Shown here in pieces: positions 1-8,944 of a DNA stretch of 36,887 nt (its first letter is position 1; each line of letters opens with the position of its first letter). The DNA comes from Gammaproteobacteria bacterium (GTDB taxonomy: Bacteria > Pseudomonadota > Gammaproteobacteria > Pseudomonadales > Pseudomonadaceae), in assembly GCA_903970465.1 (NCBI GenBank), contig CAJCIO010000104.1:1-36887 (forward strand), read 5' to 3'. The notes beneath the pieces are model-generated. The model did not search any database. It was given only the letters and a program-made list of their open reading frames with translations, and had not been told where the DNA came from. The position numbers and the translations under genes are program-made.

Positions 1-2055
1 CTGGTCGCGACAGCGTATCTGATGGAAGAGGCCTATCAGCACTTGCTCGAAGGCAAGCTGTCAGCCCAAGGCATGTATTACGTGTCGATGGTGTTGAACC
101 AGCCAGACGCCTTGGCGCGAGACTCGCAGGAGGGTAAAAAAATCAGCCTTTGCCAATTGCAGCTGCGCGCAAGTCCGGATCTGCCTGCGGACACGGTCAC
201 TGGCATGTACCTTATCGGCCCCCTGCAAACTGATAGCGGGCCTTTGGTGCTTTACAGCGCCTACCGGCCGGAAAAAGTTTTTGTGGAGTACGCCAACGAG
301 GCGGCTGTGCGCACGGCGATACTGGCCGACAAGCAACTACAGAAAGACATATTGGAGCGTGTACCCGAAGCGGTGCGAAGTCGATATGACCATAAAGGCT
401 TTCTGCACCCGCATATCTTCTGGTCTTCGGACGATCTGTTGGACATACCGTCTCCTCGCGCTCCGGTGCAGCTGGTGCGCAGTGAAATCGACGGCAACGC
501 CATCCATCGCCTTTTCGAAGACAACACCGCGTTCTTGAACGAGCTGGCTAAAGCTCGAACCGTCACTACGGCCGAGGCCAAGTGGCAAATCTTTCGCTAC
601 GTCATGGGCCTTGGACTGGAACAGTCTTCGTTCTTTTTGCCGGGTCGGCTGGCGAGCGTAGTTGCGGCGCTGCAAAGCATCCAATGGTTCAAGGCTTCCG
701 GTGATGCTGCGTTGAAAAACAACTGGGGCGAAGCCATCGCAGAGTTCGTTACCGCGTTGGCGGGCGTCGCCACGCTGCATACGAGCTACTCCAGCGTGAG
801 TCGCAAGACGGAGACACCGGTCACTGTAGAACCCAAGGCACACACCGAACTTCATCCCAACTGGAACGAGCTGTTGTCCCATCCGCCCTCGCAGGACCGC
901 CTGGCCAGTCTCCAGGCCACGGATATCCAGCTCAAGGACATGGTGAAGAACAGTGAATTGGGGCTCTATCTGGACAGCACAAACGATCGTTTTTTCGCCA
1001 CGGTAGCGGGCCATGTCTATGAAGTGCAACGGTTCGATGGCACCTGGACTATTGTGAAAGGCGCTGAGCGTGGCCCAAAACTCAAGCGAACAGAGGGGAA
1101 ATGGGAAGCGGACTTCAAAGGTGGGCTGCGCGGCGGCGGTGCGGTGGTAAGCGCTCTCGAAACTGCGGCGGCAGACATTGACATTGAAACGCGCTTCACA
1201 CCCTTGGCCATCGGGATGGCGCAGATCAAGGCGCAGCATCCGGTCAAGCACGCCATGCTGGTCAACGCTTATGCCCGCAGCCGCCACTACCTCGAGACAT
1301 GCCTGGAGAACCTCAACTCGGCATCGCCTGGCGCCCCGCTGCCGCCTCGCAGCGCGGCGACACTAAACTCGATCCTGGGACACCCCGCGTCGCCTGAGAC
1401 CGTGAGCCTGTTACGCGATTACACCAAGCGCATCTTGAACGAACTGGTTTCCGGGCCTATGAGCCTCAATACCTCACCGCGTATCGTCGTCGGCCTCAAT
1501 ATGCCCCATGCCCGCGACTCCTATGCATTCGTGTACGTCGGGGATCCAGGCAAGCGTATCTTCCTCACCGAACGCTTCTTCAGTCTGGCGTGGGAAGTCG
1601 AGGCCTACGCCAAGCCCTCACGCGACGAGCTAATGGCCCATCAGCAGGCTGTGACGCTCATTCATGAACTGTCACATCAAACCCTCAAAACTGTGGACAT
1701 TGCCTATCTGGAAGCCGCCGCGCCCTTCCCTGACCAGTTCAGCCTCAATACGGCGGGTGGACGCCAGGTTCACCTGGAGGTGCTCAACTGCCGAACCAAC
1801 GGACTGTCTATCAATACGCACCCTCATTTTCTGTTCAAAACCTATGACAATTTTGCGTGGCGCGACATCAGGCGTAACGATGGGCGCGCCCTTCCGGTCA
1901 TTTTCCGTTTGACAGGTAAAAGGGACCTGGACGAAGCCCGTCAGGCGTTCTACAGCGACCCACAGGTGCGCACTGACATTATCTTGGCAAACGCCGACTC
2001 ACTAGCACTGCTGATCAGCCGATTGGGACGTCGCCGCTTTGCGCCAGCCGGCTGA
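1..2055 (+). CDS. Dermonecrotic-toxin-like (DUF6543-type) protein with C-terminal aspzincin-like metallopeptidase, 5'-partial
   Basis: The reading frame is open to the first base of the window, so the ATG at 22 is probably internal and the true start lies upstream. The N-terminal visible part (residues about 1-260, counting from that ATG) resembles the DUF6543/dermonecrotic-toxin-like region of large Pseudomonas proteins. The C-terminal part has a zincin site, HELSH at residues 548-552, followed by T-V-D-I-A-Y at 557-562. This resembles the TxDxxY element that gives the third zinc ligand (Asp) in aspzincin/M35 lysine-specific endopeptidases. Near the end, NADS at 657-660 resembles the NAD(N/H) segment of the same family, and the segment around SYAFVYV before the zinc site also fits. 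No signal peptide can be judged because the N-terminus is missing. No immunity-like ORF follows before the pnp terminator. The family call is from memory; the peptidase assignment is an inference from motifs. Confidence 0.75.
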   Translation: MVATAYLMEEAYQHLLEGKLSAQGMYYVSMVLNQPDALARDSQEGKKISLCQLQLRASPDLPADTVTGMYLIGPLQTDSGPLVLYSAYRPEKVFVEYANEAAVRTAILADKQLQKDILERVPEAVRSRYDHKGFLHPHIFWSSDDLLDIPSPRAPVQLVRSEIDGNAIHRLFEDNTAFLNELAKARTVTTAEAKWQIFRYVMGLGLEQSSFFLPGRLASVVAALQSIQWFKASGDAALKNNWGEAIAEFVTALAGVATLHTSYSSVSRKTETPVTVEPKAHTELHPNWNELLSHPPSQDRLASLQATDIQLKDMVKNSELGLYLDSTNDRFFATVAGHVYEVQRFDGTWTIVKGAERGPKLKRTEGKWEADFKGGLRGGGAVVSALETAAADIDIETRFTPLAIGMAQIKAQHPVKHAMLVNAYARSRHYLETCLENLNSASPGAPLPPRSAATLNSILGHPASPETVSLLRDYTKRILNELVSGPMSLNTSPRIVVGLNMPHARDSYAFVYVGDPGKRIFLTERFFSLAWEVEAYAKPSRDELMAHQQAVTLIHELSHQTLKTVDIAYLEAAAPFPDQFSLNTAGGRQVHLEVLNCRTNGLSINTHPHFLFKTYDNFAWRDIRRNDGRALPVIFRLTGKRDLDEARQAFYSDPQVRTDIILANADSLALLISRLGRRRFAPAG

Positions 2056-2114
2056 CAGGGGCAACATTGAAGCCTGCCAGTGACCTCTATCACTGCGCTG
2101 GCTGGGCAGAGCCC

Positions 2115-2151
2115 AAAAAAAATGCCCCGTATCCACAAGGGTACGGGGCAT
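2115..2151 (-). terminator. Intrinsic terminator downstream of pnp
   Basis: A 10-bp perfect stem (2122-2131 with 2142-2151, arms ATGCCCCGTA/TACGGGGCAT) has a 10-nt loop. On the minus strand it is followed by a run of T residues (A-run at 2115-2122). It lies 37 bp past the pnp stop and separates pnp from the convergent toxin-like gene. Confidence 0.92.
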
Positions 2152-2187
2152 TGATACTAGCGCGTAGCTAGCTGAAGCGTTGCACGC

Positions 2188-4293
2188 TTAGGCGCCGGAA
2201 GCCTTGGCAGCAGCAACGTCCTTGATTGACAGCTTGATGCGACCACGGTTGTCGACGTCCAGTACCAGCACTTCGACTTCCTGGCCTTCTTTCAGAATGT
2301 CGGTGACTTTCTCTACGCGAGCGTCGCTCAGCATCGAGATGTGCACCAGACCGTCCTTGCCCGGCAGGATGTTGACGAACGCACCGAAGTCAACGATACG
2401 CTCGACCTTGCCGACGTAGATCTTGCCGATCTCGGCTTCGGCAGTGATGCTCAGAACGCGCTGACGCGCAGCTTCTGCGGCTTCTTTGCTTTCGCCGAAG
2501 ATCTTGATCGAGCCATCGTCTTCAATGTCGATCGACGCTTTGGTCTCTTCGCAGATGGCACGAATGGTCGCGCCGCCTTTGCCGATGACGTCACGGATCT
2601 TGTCGGTGTCGATTTTCATGGCGATCATGGTCGGCGCGTTGGCCGACAGCTCGGTACGCGAAGTGCCGAGGATCTGGTTCATCTGACCGAGGATGTTCAG
2701 GCGCGCTTCCAGGGCTTGGCCCAGCGCGATTTCCATGATCTCTTCGGTGATGCCGTTGATCTTGATGTCCATCTGCAGCGCGGTGACGCCTTTGGCGGTA
2801 CCGGCTACCTTGAAGTCCATGTCGCCGAGGTGGTCTTCGTCACCCAGGATGTCGGTGAGGATAGCGAATTTCTCGCCTTCTTTCACCAGGCCCATGGCGA
2901 TACCGGCAACCGGCGCCTTCATGGGCACGCCTGCGTCCATCAGTGCCAGGGAAGCGCCGCACACCGAAGCCATGGAGCTCGAACCGTTGGATTCGGTGAT
3001 TTCCGAAACCACACGGATGGTGTACGGGAATTCGCTGGCATCCGGCAGCATGGCCGAGATGCTGCGACGGGCCAGACGGCCGTGACCGATTTCACGACGG
3101 CCAGCACCGCCCATGCGACCACACTCACCGACCGAGAACGGCGGGAAGTTGTAGTGCAGCATGAAGGGGTCTTTTTTCTCGCCTTCGAGGGTGTCGAGCA
3201 ATTGCGCGTCACGGGCGGTACCCAGCGTGGCAACGACCAGCGCCTGGGTTTCACCACGGGTGAACAGCGAAGAACCGTGGGTCTTTGGCAGAACACCGAC
3301 TTCGATGTTCAGCGGACGTACGGTCTTGGTGTCGCGACCGTCGATACGTGGCTTGCCGTTGACGATGTTTTCGCGAACGGTGCGGTATTCGATCTCGCCG
3401 AATATTTCCTTCACTTCGCCAGCAGTCGCCTGGCCTTCTTCGCCGGAGAACTTGGCGACGACCTGGTCACGCAGCTCGCCCAGTTTGGCGTAGCGGTCAG
3501 CCTTGACGGTGATGGTGTAGGCATCGGAAACCGCAGCACCGAACTCGCCACGGATGGCGTTCAGCAGTTGCGTGTTCTCGGCCTTGGCAACCCAGTTCCA
3601 GGTCGGCTTGGCAGCTTCGGCAGCCAGCTCGGCGACGGCCTTGATGACCGACTGGAATTCGTCGTGGGCGAACAGCACGGCGCCCAGCATCTGGTCTTCG
3701 GTCAGCTCTTTGGCTTCCGACTCAACCATCAGCACGGCGTCCTTGGTACCGGCAACGACCATGTCCAGGCTCGAAGCGGCCTGTTGCTCGTAAGTCGGGT
3801 TCAGCAGGTAGCCGGTGCTTTCGTGGAAAGCCACGCGAGCGGCGCCGATCGGGCCTTCGAATGGAATACCGGAGATGGCCAGGGCGGCCGAGGTACCGAT
3901 CATCGCAGCGATGTCCGGATCGGTTTTCTTGCTGGTGGAAACGACGGTGCAGACAACCTGCACTTCGTTCATGAAGCCTTCAGGGAACAGGGGGCGGATC
4001 GGGCGATCGATCAGACGCGAGGTGAGGGTTTCTTTCTCGGAAGGACGGCCTTCACGCTTGAAGAAACCGCCAGGAATTTTACCGGCAGCGTAGGTCTTTT
4101 CCTGGTAGTGCACGGACAGAGGGAAGAAGCCCTTGCCTGGATCCGCTTGCTTGGCACCGACCACGGTGACCAGTACGGTGACGTCGTTATCGACGGTAAC
4201 CAGTACGGCGCCGGAGGCTTGACGGGCAATGCGGCCCGTTTCGAGGGTAACGGTCGACTGACCGAATTGAAACTTCTTGATGACCGGGTTCAC
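2188..4293 (-). CDS. pnp: Polyribonucleotide nucleotidyltransferase (PNPase)
   Basis: This is the 3'-5' phosphorolytic exoribonuclease and a component of the RNA degradosome. At 701 residues it has the family's normal length. Order of domains: first RNase PH core, helical linker, second RNase PH core with the conserved [11 protein letters not shown] metal-site segment at about 485-494, KH domain with IGKGG at 570-574, and S1 domain from about 623 to 692. The start is GTG, chosen because AAGGTAGGAA precedes it at proper spacing and the N-terminus ([12 protein letters not shown]) fits the family. It lies downstream of rpsO in the same direction, the classical rpsO-pnp arrangement, separated by 250 bp holding a structured leader. 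Confidence 0.98.
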   Translation of the reverse strand: MNPVIKKFQFGQSTVTLETGRIARQASGAVLVTVDNDVTVLVTVVGAKQADPGKGFFPLSVHYQEKTYAAGKIPGGFFKREGRPSEKETLTSRLIDRPIRPLFPEGFMNEVQVVCTVVSTSKKTDPDIAAMIGTSAALAISGIPFEGPIGAARVAFHESTGYLLNPTYEQQAASSLDMVVAGTKDAVLMVESEAKELTEDQMLGAVLFAHDEFQSVIKAVAELAAEAAKPTWNWVAKAENTQLLNAIRGEFGAAVSDAYTITVKADRYAKLGELRDQVVAKFSGEEGQATAGEVKEIFGEIEYRTVRENIVNGKPRIDGRDTKTVRPLNIEVGVLPKTHGSSLFTRGETQALVVATLGTARDAQLLDTLEGEKKDPFMLHYNFPPFSVGECGRMGGAGRREIGHGRLARRSISAMLPDASEFPYTIRVVSEITESNGSSSMASVCGASLALMDAGVPMKAPVAGIAMGLVKEGEKFAILTDILGDEDHLGDMDFKVAGTAKGVTALQMDIKINGITEEIMEIALGQALEARLNILGQMNQILGTSRTELSANAPTMIAMKIDTDKIRDVIGKGGATIRAICEETKASIDIEDDGSIKIFGESKEAAEAARQRVLSITAEAEIGKIYVGKVERIVDFGAFVNILPGKDGLVHISMLSDARVEKVTDILKEGQEVEVLVLDVDNRGRIKLSIKDVAAAKASGA

Positions 4294-4345
4294 GGTTTCC
4301 TACCTTCTTGATTGCTCTGGGGGAACTGGTTTCTTGCGAATGCTT

Positions 4346-4408
4346 GGGCAGGCAGGGGATTCGGCCCCGATGACCGTCCAGATACAACTTGAGGCTGGAG
4401 GCCTGCCC
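4346..4408 (-). promoter_or_regulatory. Branched RNA structure in the pnp 5' leader
   Basis: On the minus strand an outer 8-bp stem (4401-4408 with 4346-4353, GGGCAGGC/GCCTGCCC) encloses two smaller hairpins: TCCAG/CTGGA (4395-4399 with 4377-4381) and GGGG/CCCC (4365-4368 with 4355-4358). This forms a three-way junction about 50 nt upstream of the pnp start. In E. coli, RNase III cuts a stem in the pnp leader and PNPase then represses its own mRNA. The same role here is inferred from position and shape only. Confidence 0.5.
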
Positions 4409-4508
4409 GCCCTGGCGGTGAACCCGCTGGGGTACGACAGACAACCAACCTCAGGAATGCGCGCGGCGCCCTCGCAGGCCGGGGCTTGAGCCCTGGCCAG
4501 AGAGCACA

Positions 4509-4533
4509 ACACGCCACGCTTTTCACCGCGTGT
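4509..4533 (-). other. Hairpin between rpsO and pnp
   Basis: A six-bp stem ACACGC/GCGTGT (4528-4533 with 4509-4514) lies 10 nt past the rpsO stop on the minus strand. No long U-tract follows, so it would be a weak terminator or an mRNA 3'-end protection or processing element rather than a full stop to transcription into pnp. Confidence 0.4.
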
Positions 4534-4543
4534 CAGGCCGCTA

Positions 4544-4813
4544 TTAGCGACGCAGACCCAGACGACCGATCAGGGCGCTGTAACGGGTGATGTCCTTGCC
4601 CTTCAGGTAGTCCAGCAGCTTGCGGCGCTGGTTGACCATGCGGATCAGACCACGACGCGAGTGGTGATCCTTGCCGTTGGCCTTGAAGTGACCTTGCAGC
4701 TTGTTGATGTTGTGGGTCAGCAGCGCAACTTGCACTTCTGGCGAACCAGTATCACCAACGGCTTGCTGGTAGTCGGCAACGATTTGAGCTTTGTCTTCAA
4801 CGCTAAGAGCCAT
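4544..4813 (-). CDS. rpsO: 30S ribosomal protein S15
   Basis: This 89-residue protein has the usual length and the complete S15 pattern: MALSVEDK start, [16 protein letters not shown], the H-HSRRGL turn that contacts 16S rRNA helix 22, and the LLDYLKGKD segment. S15 is a primary binder of the central domain of 16S rRNA and takes part in bridge B4 to the 50S subunit. The ATG start is supported by GGAG eight bases upstream. It is followed by pnp and preceded by truB in the same orientation. A strong hairpin just ahead of its Shine-Dalgarno sequence suggests translational autoregulation. Confidence 0.98.
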   Translation of the reverse strand: MALSVEDKAQIVADYQQAVGDTGSPEVQVALLTHNINKLQGHFKANGKDHHSRRGLIRMVNQRRKLLDYLKGKDITRYSALIGRLGLRR

Positions 4814-4832
4814 GAGGCATCTCCAATACTAA

Positions 4833-4905
4833 GGAAACCAGACGGTTTCCAACAGGCCAGGGCAATACCCTGTATTAATAAAAAGAGGTGCGACCGTGCC
4901 TGTTG
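4833..4905 (-). promoter_or_regulatory. Structured rpsO leader (candidate S15 autoregulatory element)
   Basis: On the minus strand there is a 7-bp hairpin (4844-4850 with 4833-4839, arms GGAAACC/GGTTTCC, 4-base loop) ending about 8 nt before the GGAG of rpsO. Upstream lie a 5-bp hairpin CAGGG/CCCTG (4868-4872 with 4858-4862) and an enclosing 8-bp pairing CAACAGGC/GCCTGTTG (4898-4905 with 4850-4857). S15 represses its own mRNA through leader structures in several bacteria; function here is inferred. The transcription start is unknown, and an AT-rich stretch at 4874-4884 could be a -10 region. Confidence 0.45.
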
Positions 4906-4955
4906 ACAGCCGTCCTCGACCAGCCGCCAGGGAACCCCCCAGCGACCGGGATCGG

Positions 4956-5873
4956 TCATTCCGACCGAATCAGTCGACGTGGCGCAATGCGCCCGTCTTC
5001 GCTCACTTCACCGATTCCGATGAAGCGACCATTGTGATCCTGTACCCGCACCATGCCGAACCGCGGTGCTTCAGGGGCTCTGACCGCCTGCCCGTGCAAC
5101 CAGTAGTGCGCGCTGGCCTCGGAGAACTGCAGCAGTGGCCAATCCTGCAGGCCGCTGTCCGATGGCATCAGGAAGCGATCCACCGCCTCGTTGCCGCCTT
5201 CGGCGTGTACCGCCTCGAGCTCTTCAAGGGTGACCGTCTGGGCCAGGCTGAAGGGCCCGGCGTGGGTACGGCGCAGTTCCGCGACATAGGCGCCACAGCC
5301 CAGCTGCTCGCCAATGTCCTCGACCAGCGTGCGGATGTAGGTGCCTTTGGTGCAGCCTACCGACAGTCGCGCGCGGGTCTGCTCGTGTTCGAGCAATTCC
5401 AGCCGGCCAATAGTAACAGAACGCGCCTCGCGCTCCACTACTTCCCCTGCACGGGCGAGTTTGTACAACGGCTGGCCATCACGCTTGAGCGCCGAGTACA
5501 TCGGTGGGATCTGCATGATAGGGCCACGGAATGCTGGCAGTGCAGCCTCGATATCGGCGCGACCGACGGTCACCTCACGGGTCTGCAGAACCTCGCCTTC
5601 GGCATCCGCAGTGGTCGTCGTCTGACCTAGCTGCATCACCGTCTCGTAGCCCTTGTCGGACTCGAGCAGGTACTGGGAAAACTTGGTGGCCTCGCCGAAG
5701 CACAACGGCAACACGCCGGTGGCCAGCGGGTCGAGGCTGCCGGTGTGCCCGGCCTTCTCGGCATTGAGCAGCCAGCGGACCTTCTGCAGGGCAGCGTTGG
5801 AGGTGAACCCCAGCGGCTTGTCGAGCAGAATGATGCCGCTGACGTTGCGGCGAATACGTTTGACCTGAGCCAC
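4956..5873 (-). CDS. truB: tRNA pseudouridine(55) synthase TruB
   Basis: TruB isomerises U55 in the T-loop of elongator tRNAs. The catalytic aspartate sits in GSLDPLATG as Asp48, the same number as in E. coli TruB. The KAGHTG segment precedes it and the C-terminal PUA-like region is complete, giving 305 residues, a normal length. The start is GTG at 5873-5871, three bases after the rbfA stop, with AAGGAG overlapping the end of rbfA, so translation is probably coupled. It belongs to the infB-rbfA-truB-rpsO string. Confidence 0.97.
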   Translation of the reverse strand: MAQVKRIRRNVSGIILLDKPLGFTSNAALQKVRWLLNAEKAGHTGSLDPLATGVLPLCFGEATKFSQYLLESDKGYETVMQLGQTTTTADAEGEVLQTREVTVGRADIEAALPAFRGPIMQIPPMYSALKRDGQPLYKLARAGEVVEREARSVTIGRLELLEHEQTRARLSVGCTKGTYIRTLVEDIGEQLGCGAYVAELRRTHAGPFSLAQTVTLEELEAVHAEGGNEAVDRFLMPSDSGLQDWPLLQFSEASAHYWLHGQAVRAPEAPRFGMVRVQDHNGRFIGIGEVSEDGRIAPRRLIRSE

Positions 5874-5876
5874 CGA

Positions 5877-6278
5877 TTACTCCTTGGCGTCTGTTTCCGG
5901 ACTGTCTTCAGGGTGAAGATTGTCCTCGGCCACGGCACGTTCGATCAGCGCCGACAGGTGGGCACCGCGCGAAACGCTTTCGTCGTAATGGAAGTGCAGT
6001 TGCGGCACGCTGCGCAGCTTCATTTCCTTGGCCAGCTGCATGCGCAGAAAGCCCGCAGCGGAGTTGAGCACCTTGATGCTCTGCTTGATGTCTTCGGCGC
6101 TGTCCTCGCCCATCACGGTGATGTACACCTTGGCATGGCCTACGTCACGGCTGACGTCGACGGCGGTGATGGTGACCAGGCCCACGCGGGGATCCTTGAC
6201 TTCACGACGGATCAATTGTGCCAGCTCGCGCTGCATCTGATCGCCGATCCGTTGGGTACGGCTGTATTCTTTTGCCAT
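5877..6278 (-). CDS. rbfA: Ribosome-binding factor A
   Basis: RbfA is a KH-like 30S assembly factor needed for 16S rRNA 5'-end maturation and cold adaptation. The protein has 133 residues with the family signatures: [13 protein letters not shown] at the N-terminus, [12 protein letters not shown], and the [11 protein letters not shown] strand. The C-terminus is acidic (ED-PETDAKE), as is common in Pseudomonas. The ATG start is preceded by AGGTAG. It lies between infB and truB; the 110-bp gap to infB contains a very stable hairpin. Confidence 0.97.
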   Translation of the reverse strand: MAKEYSRTQRIGDQMQRELAQLIRREVKDPRVGLVTITAVDVSRDVGHAKVYITVMGEDSAEDIKQSIKVLNSAAGFLRMQLAKEMKLRSVPQLHFHYDESVSRGAHLSALIERAVAEDNLHPEDSPETDAKE

Positions 6279-6306
6279 GTTTCACTACCTGTAACTAGAG
6301 CGGCAA

Positions 6307-6339
6307 ACGCCCGGTCAGGCATAGAGCCTGACCGGGCGT
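6307..6339 (-). terminator. 14-bp hairpin between infB and rbfA
   Basis: A perfect 14-bp stem (6326-6339 with 6307-6320) with a five-base loop lies 50 nt after the infB stop. On the minus strand only three T residues follow, so it may be a partial terminator, an RNase III or RNase E processing site, or a 3'-end stabiliser that sets infB and rbfA expression apart. Confidence 0.5.
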
Positions 6340-6388
6340 TGCGTTCAGAACCGGGCGAAACATTCGCGCGGTTCCATGAGCTCGCGGA

Positions 6389-8917
6389 TTAGAGCGTACG
6401 AGCCACTTGGACCTTCTCGTAGACTTCGATCTTGTCGCCCGGCTTGACGTCGTTGTAGCTCTTGACGCCGATACCGCACTCCATGCCAGCACGCACATCG
6501 GAAGCATCGTCCTTGAAGCGACGCAGCGATTCCAGCTCGCCTTCGAAGATAACGATGTCTTCGCGCAGTACACGGATCGGACGGTTACGGTAAACCGTAC
6601 CCTCGATGACCATGCAACCGGCGATCGCACCAAACTTCGGCGAACGGAACACGTCACGCACTTCGGCGATACCCAGGATGTTCTCGCGAACATCGCTGCC
6701 GAGCATGCCGGTCAGGGCCTTCTTGACGTCTTCAATGATGTCGTAGATCACGTTGTAGTAACGCATATCCAGACCTTCCTGCTCGACGATCTTGCGGGCG
6801 CCGGCATCGGCACGCACGTTGAAGCCGAACACTACTGCATTGGAGGCCAGTGCCAGGTTGGCATCGGACTCGGTGATACCACCGACGCCGCCACCGACCA
6901 CACGCACTTGCACTTCGTCGTTGCCCAGACCGTTGAGCGCGCCTTGCAGCGCTTCGAGCGAACCACGGACATCGGATTTGAGGACGATGTTGAGCGTCTT
7001 CTTCTCTTCCTGCCCCATGTTCTCGAAGATGTTTTCCAGCTTGCCGGCGTGAGCACGGGCCAGCTTGACTTCGCGGAACTTGCCTTGACGGAACAGCGCG
7101 ACTTCGCGGGCTTTCTTCTCGTCAGCCAGCACGCTCATTTCGTCGCCAGCGTCCGGAGTACCGTCCAGGCCGAGAATCTCGACAGGGATGGATGGACCGG
7201 CTTCCTTGATCGACTTGCCGTTCTCGTCGAGCATGGCACGCACGCGGCCATAGTTCGAACCGACCAGGACCATGTCGCCCTGACGCAGGGTACCGTCTTG
7301 TACCAGCACGGTGGCCACTGGGCCACGGCCCTTGTCCAGGCGGGACTCGACCACTACACCACGGCCAGGGGCCGAAGGAGTTGCGGTCAGTTCCAGCACT
7401 TCGGCTTGCAGCAATACGGCTTCGAGCAGTTCGTCGACACCAGTACCCGCTTTGGCCGAGACCGGTACGAATGGAGTGTCGCCACCCCACTCTTCGGAAG
7501 TCACGCCGTGCACCGACAGCTCGCTGCGGATGCGATCCAGGTCTGCACCTGGCTTGTCGATCTTGTTGATCGCCACCACCAACGGGACGCCAGCTGCCTT
7601 GGCATGCTGAACGGCTTCGATGGTTTGCGGCATCACGCCGTCGTCCGCTGCCACCACGAGGATGACAATGTCGGTCGCCTTGGCACCACGGGCACGCATT
7701 GCGGTAAACGCGGCGTGACCCGGGGTGTCGAGGAAGGTGACCATGCCACGGTCGGTTTCGACGTGGTAGGCACCGATGTGCTGGGTGATACCACCGGCTT
7801 CGCCAGCGGCAACCTTGGCACGACGGATGTAGTCGAGCAGCGAGGTCTTGCCGTGGTCGACGTGACCCATGACGGTCACGACCGGTGCACGTGCAAAGGC
7901 TTCGCCTTCGAACTTCAACGATTCGGCCAAGGAGTCTTCCAGGGCGGTATCGCTGACCAGAGTCACCTTGTGGCCCAGTTCCTCAGCAACCAACTGGGCA
8001 GTTTCCCGATCCAGTACCTGGTTGATGGTGGCTGGAGTACCCAGCTTGAACATGAACTTGATGACTTCGGCAGCCTTGACCGACATCTGTGCGGCCAGAT
8101 CGCCCACCGAGATGGTCTCGCCGATCTGCACGTCACGCACGACAGGGCCGGTTGGGCTCTGGAAACCGTGCGCGTTGCGCTTTTTCAGCTTGCCCTTGCC
8201 ACGGCCACCGCGACGGAAGCTGTCGCTTTCTTCTTCGGTGGTGCGCGGAGCGGCACGCGGAGTCGGCGCCTTCTCCTTGACGGTGGCACGGTGTGGCTGG
8301 TTCTTGCGCTCGCCAGCACGGCGGTCGTCTTCCCCTTTGGCCTTGTCCGGGCGGCGTGGTGGTTCTTCACGCTTGCGCTCACCAGCCGGGGCAGGAGCCG
8401 GGGCTTGTGCGACGAAAGCGTCGGAAGCCACAGGCGCCTGAGCCGGGGCAGCGGCCGGAGCTGCTACAGGTGCCGGGGTTGCCTGGGCAACGGCGGCGCC
8501 TTGCGGCGCGTTCGAGGCTTCCTGAGGGGCCTTCGAGCGTGCTTCTGCCTCTGTCTTCTGGCGCACAGCGGCTTCGGCCGCACGGCGCTCTTCGAGCTCG
8601 CGCTTCTGCTCGGCCTGGATTTCTTCCGGGCTGCGCTGAACGAAAACTTTTTTCTTGCGTACTTCTACGCTGATGCTCTTGCTACCCGCTACACGCAGGG
8701 TGCTCGTGGTTTTGCGCTGCAAAGTGATCTTGCGCGGTTCTTCCACTTTTACCTTGTGGCTGCTTTTCAAATGAGCCAGCAGAGCCTGCTTCTCATTATC
8801 GGTCACAACTTGTCCGGCGTCGGTGTGCGGCAGACCTGCCTCACGCATCTGCTGTAACAGGCGCTCTACCGGTGCAGCGACCTCTTTGGCCAGTTCATTC
8901 ACCGTGACTTGCGTCAT
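6389..8917 (-). CDS. infB: Translation initiation factor IF-2
   Basis: This GTPase delivers fMet-tRNA to the 30S subunit and promotes subunit joining. It has 842 residues. An IF2 N-terminal module ([13 protein letters not shown]) is followed by a charged coiled segment and an Ala/Pro-rich linker (about 110-180), a second IF2-N module (about 265-315), and the G domain. G1 is GHVDHGKT at 351-358, followed by DTPGHAAF and NKIDKPG; domains II, III and the C-terminal fMet-tRNA-binding domain follow. The ATG has AGGAG at good spacing. It lies 27 bp downstream of nusA. Shorter internal-start isoforms, known for E. coli IF2, cannot be judged here. Confidence 0.98.
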   Translation of the reverse strand: MTQVTVNELAKEVAAPVERLLQQMREAGLPHTDAGQVVTDNEKQALLAHLKSSHKVKVEEPRKITLQRKTTSTLRVAGSKSISVEVRKKKVFVQRSPEEIQAEQKRELEERRAAEAAVRQKTEAEARSKAPQEASNAPQGAAVAQATPAPVAAPAAAPAQAPVASDAFVAQAPAPAPAGERKREEPPRRPDKAKGEDDRRAGERKNQPHRATVKEKAPTPRAAPRTTEEESDSFRRGGRGKGKLKKRNAHGFQSPTGPVVRDVQIGETISVGDLAAQMSVKAAEVIKFMFKLGTPATINQVLDRETAQLVAEELGHKVTLVSDTALEDSLAESLKFEGEAFARAPVVTVMGHVDHGKTSLLDYIRRAKVAAGEAGGITQHIGAYHVETDRGMVTFLDTPGHAAFTAMRARGAKATDIVILVVAADDGVMPQTIEAVQHAKAAGVPLVVAINKIDKPGADLDRIRSELSVHGVTSEEWGGDTPFVPVSAKAGTGVDELLEAVLLQAEVLELTATPSAPGRGVVVESRLDKGRGPVATVLVQDGTLRQGDMVLVGSNYGRVRAMLDENGKSIKEAGPSIPVEILGLDGTPDAGDEMSVLADEKKAREVALFRQGKFREVKLARAHAGKLENIFENMGQEEKKTLNIVLKSDVRGSLEALQGALNGLGNDEVQVRVVGGGVGGITESDANLALASNAVVFGFNVRADAGARKIVEQEGLDMRYYNVIYDIIEDVKKALTGMLGSDVRENILGIAEVRDVFRSPKFGAIAGCMVIEGTVYRNRPIRVLREDIVIFEGELESLRRFKDDASDVRAGMECGIGVKSYNDVKPGDKIEVYEKVQVARTL

Positions 8918-8944
8918 GCACTTCTCTCCTCAGGCCGCGCCTAC

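Noticed and set aside
2341..4311. 656-residue open frame opposite pnp
   Set aside because: A high-GC antisense shadow: the opposite strand encodes a complete, recognisable PNPase, and the antisense translation has Asp/Gly/His-rich low-complexity composition with no domain or SD.
6407..8857. 816-residue open frame opposite infB
   Set aside because: Same reason; infB is complete on the other strand and the frame openness follows from its codon bias.
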